From Persicaria tinctoria (Eukaryota > Streptophyta > Magnoliopsida > Caryophyllales > Polygonaceae), in contig JBANSL010000007.1 in NCBI GenBank assembly GCA_037127255.1, positions 59,939,038-60,003,037 of the forward strand: a stretch of 64,000 bases of DNA, written 5' to 3'. Both the position numbers and the translations under genes were made by a program. Of the stretch, positions 55,600-64,000 are shown piece by piece (positions within the stretch are counted from its first letter, which is position 1; each line of letters opens with the position of its first letter). The notes beneath the pieces are model-generated. The model did no database searches and was not told where the DNA came from. It saw nothing but the letters and a program-made list of their open reading frames with translations.

Positions 55600-56526
55600 A
55601 ATATCAAATGGATCTTATTCAGTACTCCGTATTTGGTAATTTATATGCTTGTAAATAAATAATGTGGTTTTGGAAACAGATTTTGATTCAAGTTCACATG
55701 CTCCATGCAGATAATCGTTTAAGCAGATCCTAAAGTGCTTGCTAGTTGTAAGCAATATCTTTCAATTGATTTTGTTTTAGCAAGATTAAATACAGTATAA
55801 GATTGATTCGAGGGTTTAACATCTAAATAGATCATTTTGACTTGTACTTTATCTAATGGGTTTGGACATTTGATGAAACTGTGATGACGAATCAGTATTC
55901 TAACCATCTTGACATGATTTTTGCTGCTACTGGAGCTATATGTTGTTGGTGAAAATTTAGCTATTAGGAGTAATAGGTTATTATTGGGGACTTTAAAAAA
56001 TGAAAACATGTGTCTTCAGTCTGTGAAGATATCCTTGGCTTGTTCAAAGGCACTCTCCATCTCAAGATATATATCCTTAATTACTTGAAGCTCAATCTCT
56101 GATTTTGTTTGGTTGCCTTACTCAAAGAGCTAAGTAGCTAACTGCTGACAGAGTGAGATTGCTCAAAGAGAAGATATCTTGTAACATCTCTTCCATGCCT
56201 CTTGTTTAATGTATAAAGTTTAGTCATACTATTATTTTTGCACTTAGCAGTCTTATTTTTTAACTTTCTTATCTTATTTATGCACTTGTGTTTCAAAGTT
56301 GTGAATTTAGTATTTACCTTATGCTTGTTGCAATTGTGCACCTTAAAGTTGCACAGCTGCATTGTTGTGCACCTTAAAGTTGCACAACTGCATTGTTGTG
56401 CAACTGTCTCATATCACAAGTAACACATTGTTGGGCGAAGACAAGATACTGTGTCATTTAGTGAGCAGACCATGAAGTTATTATGTGAAATAATTCACCA
56501 GTTCTAATTCTTTGCATCTGCTTTGT
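55600..56526. other. Spacer with short TTGTGCAC tandem repeats
   Basis: No gene is recognised. At 56326-56407 a 32-bp unit containing TTGTGCACCTTAAAGTTGCAC is repeated about 2.5 times; the unit is itself partly palindromic (TTGTGCA...TGCACAA). Confidence 0.5.
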
Positions 56527-56697
56527 TCTGAAGCCTGCCTTATTTAGCTTAAAGGCATACATAAGCTTCATTAAGCCTGATCAAACTATGTGGTATCGGG
56601 CTTGCAAGACGTGCATCAAGGAAGTTACATAATCTATTGGATCTGGGTACTGGTGTGAAGGGTGCCAGAAGAATGATGCAGAATGCAGTTTAAGGTT
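56527..56697 (+). pseudogene. RPA1-like zinc-ribbon fragment
   Basis: The plus strand encodes 'SLKAYISFIKPDQTMWYRAC' continuing 'KTCIKEVT', a TAA stop, then 'SIGSGYWCEGCQKNDAECSL'. This is the C-terminal zinc-ribbon of the large subunit of replication protein A (WYRACKTC...YWCEGC; two CX2C pairs). RPA binds single-stranded DNA in replication and repair. Only about 55 codons with an in-frame stop are present. Plant Helitron transposons often encode an RPA-like protein with this domain, so the fragment may derive from a Helitron or from a captured host gene. I see no Rep/helicase nearby. Confidence 0.75.
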
Positions 56698-56836
56698 AGA
56701 TGTTGCAGAAGTGCTATTACAGTGTCAATACGAGCTACTTGCTCTCTGATTACTATATTCTAAAGCTTGTAATTTTATCTTGCTCTCTGCACTTTATAAT
56801 TTTATTTTGCTCCTTATACTCTTGCTCCACATAGAT

Positions 56837-56907
56837 AGCCTATGCGGGATTTGAACCCGCATCATCGTGCATAGGCACATTGCTCTACCATTTTGAGCTA
56901 ATAGGCT
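56837..56907 (-). tRNA. tRNA-like sequence, abnormal anticodon arm (probable pseudogene)
   Basis: On the minus strand: a perfect 7-bp acceptor stem (AGCCTAT/ATAGGCT), D-arm GCTC/GAGC with GGTA in the loop, and T-arm GCGGG-TTCAAAT-CCCGC. A-box and B-box are good. The 20 nt left for the anticodon and variable arms fold as GTGC-CTAT-GCAC (a 4-nt loop) instead of a 5-bp stem with a 7-nt loop, so no anticodon can be assigned. The total is 71 nt. Either a decayed tRNA gene, an organelle-derived tRNA remnant, or the head of a SINE. Confidence 0.55.
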
Positions 56908-58465
56908 TTGGTGCAAAAAAACACATCGACCTATGTGGGAAACAAAATCCATTCAGTTCCTCATCATATCTACACTCGTAAAATTCATCTATTGGGCTCT
57001 ATATCTCAAAGCTTGAAGCAAGATATAAGTACAAGGCCAAAATCAAAATAAAAATCAATGTCTTAGTGAAACAAGATCGCAAAGGGAACAAGCACACTCT
57101 TGTCAGCTTCTGTTAACACCTGGGAGAGAAGGCTATGCCAAAACTGCAATACCAAAGTACATAACTAGTAAACTGATATATTAACGAATGTGCATCCAAC
57201 AATGAGAAATTGAAAACCATGAAATATGCTAACAAGAATTAAGTTGTCAGCACAAGGAATCTCAGATTCGATGGGAAGCACAAGTAAATAGATTTGAAAG
57301 GAAAACCGAAGGAAATAGAACAAGGATCTGGAGTAAATCTCCCACTTATTTACTGAAACATGCATTTCCATAGTACACTGACCTGTCCAATAAGTAAATC
57401 TCGCACATACACACCCATTGTGGTCAATTTTCCACTGGATTCAAGACAAAATTTCTGGAGAATTCAAGAAGGATGCCAAAAATTAATCATTTGGGAACTA
57501 AGAAACAAAAAATGATAAAAAAAAAAGAGTGAGGATTCATGCCTGCAAGGGATCTTACAACATCAGTAAGGACAATTTAATTAGAAGTTTCAAATAGAGG
57601 ATGCAGCAGTACCTCATCATCTTTAATATATGGCTCACATCAATTCCATAAGGTTTTAGGATCTCTAAGATATCTGAGATACAGGAACCCAATTCCATAA
57701 TGCACAACTCTATTCTAGAGTTGCACCTGTCCACAAAAAATCATAGACACTTGCACCTGTCTCCAAACTACAAAGAACCTACAGCACTATTTTGTGACCT
57801 TTTTTTTTGGCCTTCATGTATCAATTTTGGAGTGAAAAAATATACAGAGTAAAATGCAGACTGATGACGAAGTGAAAGCTTAACATACTTAAACTCATTA
57901 AAGAAAAAGACTGGGTTTTGACAATTTGTGGTGCCACTTCTTCAATACATGAGTAACAAGTAAATACAACAGATATTATGGTATTTATATCAACTAAAAA
58001 AAACACATCTTTGACAGACCTGAGGAGAATTTGATATGCAATCAGCAGTTACATATCCAAGTGCACACAATGCTCCATGTTGCACCTCAAACCTGAGTAT
58101 TTGATAAGTCAAAACACATGAGTATTTGATAGATAAGTCAAGAAAATGAGAAAAGAAAAACTAGTTCACTACAAGAAAGATTGTTAAATTGTACATAAAG
58201 GGAAAGATTGCTAAACTAGTTGCACAACTCCATCTCAGAGTTGCACAATTCCATCGCAGAGTTGCACAACAATCAACTTCCATACCTCAAGCTGCAGTAT
58301 ATAGCAAAAGAACACAACACTCAACTCCAAGCAGAGGCTAAACATAATATAAGCAATAGGTTTGAAGAAACCAATGAAAAAGGGATAAGCAAGAACACAA
58401 CAATCTCTTTCCATATAGCTACAAAACCAACTTATGGAAGTACTGAAACAAAAGCTCCATTCCAG
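56908..58465. other. Unassigned spacer
   Basis: No gene is recognised on either strand. GTTGCACAA-type strings recur at 57700-57740, 58070 and 58218-58270, echoing the motif of the array at 53930-55340. All open frames are short and have no recognisable motif. Confidence 0.4.
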
Positions 58466-58637
58466 AAACACTACAAAACAAAACTTATTAGCCACGGATA
58501 GTAGCAATGGCATGAGTTTGCCGTGGCCATTGGGTCGGTTTTTGCCATGGAAAAGGGATCCATTGCTCATAGCTAGCCAAATATTTGCAACACCGACTAA
58601 TATTAAAAAAAATGAATAAAAGAAAGGAAGGAATTAA

Positions 58638-59499
58638 GGGCCCGTTTGGAAAGGGTATATAGATATAGGATGTAGGCTATGGGTATGAGATATAGATATG
58701 AAGCTATGGGTATAGGGTATGGGTATGGGATTGATATCTATATCTTATATCCCTTGTTTGGTAAGGGTATATAGATATTAGAACTAGGGAATCTCTAATG
58801 TTTGAACCCTAATTTTCAAACCTTAATTCAAATACAGCCCTAATTTAAGAGCAATTGGTGTAAATCTGGATAGAAAATTTTGAATAGTTGCTACAACAAT
58901 TTGAACAGAAAGCCCTAATTCGAAAGAAAAAAAATTCGAACATCAGCAATAATTCATATAAAAACTCAGAAAACCTAATTCGAATAGAAGCAAAATTCGA
59001 ACAGCAGCAATGGCTAACAAGAAGTTTCGACCAGAAACAAATTCAACCAGAAGAAAAATTTTGTACAGAAAGCCCTAATTTGAACAAAAGAAAAATTTGA
59101 AGGCAAGTTAGTTTCCAACAGAAGCCTTATTCATCCAGAAATTTTCGAACAGCGGCCCTAATTTGAGTAGAAATCGAATGCAATGGCAAACCGAAGAAGA
59201 GATGCAATCGAACACCCTAATTCGAACAGAAACCGAATGCACTGGTGAACAGAAGAAGAGATGCAATCGAACAGAAGGAGGAGAAGGAGAACTTGCTCAA
59301 ACGCTCGCAATACGTCTTTTTCCTATACCGTCCAATTTTGTCAGATATCCAAAAGGGAGAAAAACTGTAGAATTAGTATATGGGAGATATAGGATTGATA
59401 TCTATATACTGATTTGGATAAATATACCAAACAGGGTATATAGATATTAGACTTTCTATACCCATAGCCTATATCTATAGGCCCATCCCAAACAAGCCC
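58638..59499. mobile_element. PIF/Harbinger-type MITE nested in CACTA-2
   Basis: Starts GGGCCCGTTTGGAAAGGG and ends with the inverted ...CCCAAACAAGCCC, flanked by TAA on both sides (58635-58637 and 59500-59502). The terminal sequence and 3-bp TWA duplication are typical of PIF/Harbinger elements. Both sides have 'GGTATATAGATAT'-type repeats in inverted orientation. The centre (58880-59320) contains degenerate repeats of 'CCCTAATTCGAACAGAA'. Confidence 0.88.
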
Positions 59500-59749
59500 T
59501 AAGCGGAGTCTAAAAAAAGTATCTAAAACCCTCCATCAGATCTGAGCTCGTCTTCATCTTCTTCTTCCTCTCCATCGAGCTTCTCAGATCTGAGCTCGTC
59601 TCTATCCATCTCCGTCATTCTCCTTCATCTACATCATTATGCTCCATCCCCATCAAATATCTGGGCATCCCGTTCTTCTCCATCTCGTTCGGAGAATAAA
59701 GATTGTTGCGCAATTTAATTAGGGTTTCCGCGGGTCTCCGAGTTCGATT

Positions 59750-59857
59750 TGCATCTCCATCACCGTCGAAATCAGCCCTCCGGATCCGATGGAGTTCAAG
59801 ATTAAGGTCTTCTCCACTTCTCTCTGTTGCAGCGATGTCACCGCTTGGCAATATCAG
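59750..59857 (+). pseudogene. Alcohol-dehydrogenase-like gene, N-terminal exon fragment
   Basis: An open block encodes 'ITVEISPPDPMEFKIKVFST' followed by 'SLCCSDVTAWQYQ', then a GT donor at 59858. This matches the N-terminal GroES-like region of plant zinc-dependent alcohol-dehydrogenase-like proteins (V-x-PP-x-x-M-E-[V/F]-[R/K]-I-K-V-x-x-T-S-L-C-x-S-D); the Cys of SLC is the catalytic-zinc ligand position of the family. The frame is open and splice-like but the rest of the protein (about 340 residues) is absent. The sequence upstream, 59520-59750, resembles a 5' UTR and may have been acquired with it. Confidence 0.72.
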
Positions 59858-60630
59858 GTTTCTTTCCCTTTCCTTTTCCTCATTCGATTTAGGAATTCAG
59901 CTTTAAATAATAAATTGATTACCGCAAATTCTGGACATATCTTTTGCTGTCAAATTTTGTCATGTTTCTTGCATGTCAATCGTTCACCCGTCGTTTTTCT
60001 TTGATCTATCAAGGTTTTTCCCTCCATTGTTGCCCAGTAAGTCAATTTTTTCCTAGATTAGGGCATATGTTGTTTGTGCTTTATCATCTTAAAGATTAAG
60101 GTTTGATTATTGCAATTGCTGGTTAAGATTTAGGGGGAATTGTTTCATTACACAGGTTTAGGGTTTCTAAGGTTAACTTGGGTAGATGTTTTGGGTTTTT
60201 AATTGAGTTTTAATCGATTTTTTTCAATTGAGGACTTTGAAGGATTTCATTTGTAGGGCTTTCACTCGTTAGTATGAGAATTTTTTCAGATCTTGAAATG
60301 TGTCTTGTGTTTGAGTATTTCACAGTAAATCTGATTGGGATTAATAATAGACTTGGTCCCCTATTCATGTCTCGTTAGTATGAGAATTGGATGGATCATT
60401 TTTCAGTAATTTTTCAAGCCCTTAGTGAGCGTTAAGTGTCAGTTTTGAGTTATTTTAAATCATATCCTTGTGTCAAACCTATAATAGCAAGATGAGTGCA
60501 TTTGAGAGATAAAGGAAAGGTTAGCATGATACTTACAGAATGTGGGTATAATTTTATATACAATCCAGGTGCTGCATACAAGCGGTGAATGCATCTTCTG
60601 AGAAGAAAAATGTTTCTAAAGCGGTGACAT

Positions 60631-61097
60631 TGTTTATCTGCGGACTCAAGGAATGAGAATGACGATGAAGCCATATAAGGACACACTTCTCTTCTCTGTA
60701 AAAATTAGCTCATGAAGAGGGTATTCGTGGATTATGTAGGTATTTGCAGATTGTGAATGAGAAGTATTGACTTGCAAATTTGGATATACTGATTTTTATT
60801 TTGGTGTTGTGCATGGTGGACAGTGGGCTGGTCCCTGCATTAGCTGTATCAGTCATGTAGCCATTCAGTTTATGTATGAGAAAATCAAGTCTTATATGGG
60901 AAAATGCAGTAAGTCTTTTGTGCTCTTTTATGATTACATTACAAAAAGAAGATAAAAGTTTGGTTACACTGATAATCAACCTTATTTCTTGCATTATACC
61001 ACCTAATTGTTGTGTGGACAAGCTTCCTACAACTGATGTCGATGTTGCTTCCTCAGTTTCCAAAATATTCGCATCTTCATTGACATATCCGCATGAG
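60631..61097 (+). pseudogene. Mitochondrial NAD/folate-type carrier gene, three exon fragments
   Basis: Three blocks match consecutive parts of the plant NDT-type mitochondrial carrier. Block 1 (60631-60742) is 'LRTQGMR' with 'MKPYKDTLLFS' and 'EEGIRGL'. Block 2 (60817-60910) is 'SGLVPALA' then, after a one-base loss, 'ISHVAIQFMYEKIKSYMGK'. Block 3 (61016-61097) is 'DKLPTTDVDVASSVSKIFAS' followed by 'SLTYPHE' and a GT donor. Family members move NAD+ or related cofactors across organelle membranes. T-rich introns separate the blocks in the normal exon order, so a genomic (not cDNA) piece was captured. Frameshifts show it is dead. Confidence 0.8.
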
Positions 61098-63043
61098 GTG
61101 AGACTTTCATATTCTGAATTTATAGCTTATATTGTGTTATAAATTTATAATTGAATACTGTGTTCTATGAAATAACTCTTAATGGTTTTTTCTGCTCAAT
61201 CTATGACTTCAAAATTTCTGGGCCCTCCCTTGATTTTTTTTTTGTATCTTTTTCTCCTTCAGGAACCATCTCATGTACTAATTGACATTCTTTTTGGTAA
61301 CTTGGTTATTTACCAAAGTTATAGGCTTACTGTCTCTCCGTATTTAAACTCATTGATAACGGAAAACTAGAAAAACTAGCTTATTTAACCAACTGAGGTA
61401 TAGTTGTTTGAGACAATAAACATAAGCCATCAACGCTTTGAGTAAATTAATTTCCTACTTAATTATCCGTACTATATTCTTTCCACTTGTTATTTAAGAT
61501 TAAATACAAATTAAATGGATCAGTTTCTGCATTGAAGGTTAAGTTTTATAACTTGATACAGAGTACTTGATAAGGAACATTGTAGAGCCTTTTGCCTTTG
61601 GTGGCTTCTTTTCCTTTTTAACTGCTTGTACATCATATTCTTGAGGGTGGAGAATGTGCAAATTTGATTAGTCATAATGCTTGGTCAACATACTTGCATT
61701 TCAAGATTATTTCATGTACTGCCTTTCATTCAAGTTAGGTGCATCTCTTGCTGAAAACTCTGAATAAAGTTTTAGCAATTAGCTTTTCTCCCTAATCTCC
61801 CTCTCGTATTCTCTGTCTGCATCTGACTTTCTCATCGCCAATGTACGCCTTGTGATTTTGTGAATTCAATATGTCCTTTGTGAAATTTTTATAGGCCTAT
61901 ACATCGAAAATTTTCAAATGATGGTCTGGTGCTTCTACAGGTTATTGAAGAGGATTTCTTGGAAGCTAAACAATGAAAAAGGCCTTTAATCAAATTATTA
62001 AAGTTATGTAAGTTTATGTAGCGTGACTACTGTATTTAAATAAGCTTTTCGTTATTGTTTGTATTGCCATCTCTTTTTTAAATGGTGTTTTTCTATACCT
62101 GTTTCCAGAAAGAGGGAAGTGAACAAAAAAGTTTTTAAAGTTTCTATTTTAATGTGATATGTTTTCTATTTTAACCCTTTCTTTACTAGTCGTCAGTCAT
62201 GCATAATTTGTATATCTGCATATCATTGAACAATTTTAGTGGAAGAAAGTGTTCTTCAAGGTTGTATATTAATTAGGGGACATGATTTAACATTGAAGGT
62301 TAGCATTTAATAGCTTAATGTTGTCGTTTATTCTCATTTGACCTATTTAGTATATCCACTAAACAAAACATAGAAAAATAATCTTCTTTTTTTCTCACTC
62401 TTTAGAAAGATGAATGTGTCACACAAGAAGATATGATACTAGATTTAAACTTCTCGGTTCTTGAGAGATGTTTAGAGGAATTGAACTCTAGATAAAGAAA
62501 CATTTTCAAAGAATTTGATGCAGAGATGGGAGATAAATATATGATACTAGAAACATTCTCTCTTTCTTTTTTCTGTCTCACTTGTCTACTCTAATCAGCG
62601 GCACTATTTTATTTTGCTGTTTCATTCTCTCCTTGTACAACTTCACCATAATTCTCCATAATGCCTAATTTTTTGCCTCCATTTCTTACCATATTTCCAA
62701 GGTTAACGCCTCTAGATATTCTTCCTTCAATCACATTTTCTTTCACTATTATCACGCCCTCTTGTGCATATTTCATATTTGTTATCATAAATTCAGGAAC
62801 CTCTTTAACTCAGTCCAAATACTAATTTCTATTTACCATTGTCATTATCAACTATAGTGCTCACCCTATCAATGCTAAAATGACCTTGTTGCATTCTTAC
62901 AAGGTCCCCTTGTTGCACAGACCTGTTACCCATTTTATTTTCATGCAAAATAATCTTTTATTGCAATCTATCTGTCATAATCTCCCTTCTTTCACAGTGG
63001 TATAATAGTAAAACTCTCTTACCATTTCTTTGTTTTTTTACAG
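61098..63043. other. CACTA-2 intron-like interior
   Basis: T-rich sequence without a long open frame. A short exon-like piece follows a CTTCTACAG acceptor at 61940-61948 ('VIEEDFLEAKQ' then stop). No other exon is recognised. Confidence 0.4.
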
Positions 63044-63211
63044 CTTGGCGTAGTTGAGTTTCACAGGAAATTGCTCTCGAAAGAGGAACTTAAGAACATC
63101 TGGAAGCATATGGTTTATAAGGCCAGATTTCTAGGAATGAAAAGTATGAAAAGTTCCATGCTCCTTCAACTCCTCAACACGTGGTTTATTGGATGCTCAT
63201 ATAAGAATTAA
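63044..63211 (+). pseudogene. Unassigned terminal exon in CACTA-2
   Basis: After a strong polypyrimidine tract and CAG acceptor (TTTCTTTGTTTTTTTACAG, ending 63043) an open block of 55 codons follows to TAA, including 'LGVVEFHRKLLSKEELKNIW' and 'YKARFLGMKSMKSS'. The acceptor and coding composition suggest a genuine exon. I do not recognise the protein. It may belong to a third captured gene or to the element's own transcript. Confidence 0.4.
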
Positions 63212-63886
63212 TGACATTTTTTGGAAAATGTGACCAAGGTATTCATGTCTAGATATTCCTACTCCCTCCTACATATCATTGCTTTTAGCAATCGTGCATT
63301 TTTCGGGTTTATTGGAGTAAAATGACTTTGGGCTTCCTAGTTCGTAGTTTCTTATATACCATTGTTGCTAGCTGTTATTAGCATAGGGTGGCGCCTTATA
63401 TGTACATCCATACATTAATTTAACTGATCTGCATAAGTTCAAGGCATATGTTGTTGGTTCTTCAAGATGAAGATGAGCTGCTCACATTAGAGACTCATTA
63501 TTTTTCCCAATGAGTGCAGCTACTTTTTGGATTCTTGCATTATATTATTGTATCTCCCAATTTTTTTTAAATTCATTGAAAAATATTTCAATGTAGGAAG
63601 ATTATACCTATATAGCTCCAAAAAAAAATTCTTTGAAACATAGAGTTAATTAGCCTGGCTAAAAAGTAGGTTTTTTTTTAAAATTTTCAGAAATAATTTA
63701 GCAACGGCAACTTGTCGTGGCTAAAGGTTTCGCCACGGCTGTAGCCGTTGCTAGACTCTTTTGCCACCAAAGGTTTCCCCACGGCTGGTTTCTCGTGGCT
63801 ATAGCCTTCGCTGCTGCTCTTTTGCCACGACAAATGGACTTTTAGCCACGGCTAACAGCCGTTGCCAAATTGTTTTTTTTGTAGTG

Positions 63887-64000
63887 AAATTGGCAATGCT
63901 GACAAAGCACATAACAAACATGTAACAGCCGTTGCCAAATTATTTAGTGCAAATCCAAACCCAAACTCAGCAATACTATCTCACCCGGAATGCAGTGTTT
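63887..64000. other. Flank with a second CACTA-2-like terminus
   Basis: Beyond the AAA duplication, 63924-63949 reads AACAGCCGTTGCCAAATT..TTAGTG, a near repeat of the CACTA-2 right terminus at 63854-63886. It may be the remnant of an older insertion or of an aborted excision. Nothing else is recognised to the window end. Confidence 0.5.

Larger units (their letters stand above)
58469..63886. mobile_element. CACTA-2: 5.4-kb CACTA element with captured gene exons
   Basis: Left end CACTACAAAACAAAACTTAT and right end, in reverse, CACTACAAAAAAAACAATTT are flanked by the 3-bp duplication AAA (58466-58468 and 63887-63889). Subterminal zones (58490-58560 and 63700-63870) carry GCCACGG/CGTGGCTA motifs like CACTA-1, though the terminal repeat differs. 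No transposase is visible. The interior holds exon-intron pieces of an alcohol-dehydrogenase-like gene, of a mitochondrial NAD-type carrier gene, and an unassigned 3' exon, plus a nested Harbinger-like MITE. Confidence 0.92.

Overview
This window looks like repeat-dense nuclear DNA of a flowering plant, most likely a eudicot. It carries copia, gypsy, L1-type LINE, SINE, hAT, CACTA, Mutator-like and Harbinger-like elements, spliceosomal-type exon junctions and AT-rich spacers. I see no intact host gene, rRNA, CRISPR or bacterial feature. Nearly all recognisable protein sequence is decayed transposon coding sequence or short pieces of host genes.

Layout. 379-7775 is the 3' part of an old copia element (copia-A, minus strand). 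It is interrupted by a hAT MITE (2552-2988) and by a gypsy solo LTR (3621-6610), which holds a hAT element (3872-5826), which holds a 5'-truncated LINE (4160-5147). 7776-25452 is the 5' part of a second copia (copia-2, plus strand). It is split by a 6.7-kb CACTA element (9738-16449) and by a deletion-derivative gypsy element (16864-25268). 25453-27987 is spacer with a hAT MITE and a Mutator-like MITE. 27988-30933 is the 5' LTR and N-terminal gag of copia-A (plus strand), its LTR invaded by two Mutator-like elements. 30934-33434 is the 3' part of copia-2 (minus strand), followed by a partial copy of the same CACTA element (33435-41965), into which a young 6.4-kb copia (copia-4, 33570-39942) has inserted. 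43659-44509 is another LTR of the solo-LTR family. 44508-50050 holds a CACTA-like terminus, a Miro-GTPase gene fragment and a degenerate LINE. 50050-58465 holds a Mutator-like element, a tRNA-derived SINE, palindromes, a 325-bp higher-order tandem repeat, a replication-protein-A-like fragment and a tRNA-like sequence. 58469-63886 is a second CACTA element carrying exons of an alcohol-dehydrogenase-like gene and of a mitochondrial NAD-type carrier gene.

The main structural result: copia-A and copia-2 are each present as two complementary, oppositely oriented parts. The copia-2 target-site duplication (GTACT) is found beside its 5' LTR at 7771-7775 and, reversed, beside its 3' LTR at 30929-30933. 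The CACTA element sits at the same base of copia-2 in both parts. The window therefore contains two overlapping, truncated, head-to-head copies of one nested locus, later separated by private insertions (gypsy on the left, copia-4 on the right). This is either a real inverted duplication or a haplotype or assembly join.

Nothing here works as a set of host genes. The biological interest lies in gene-fragment capture by DNA transposons, repeat motifs shared between LTR and coding sequence, and the rearrangement history.
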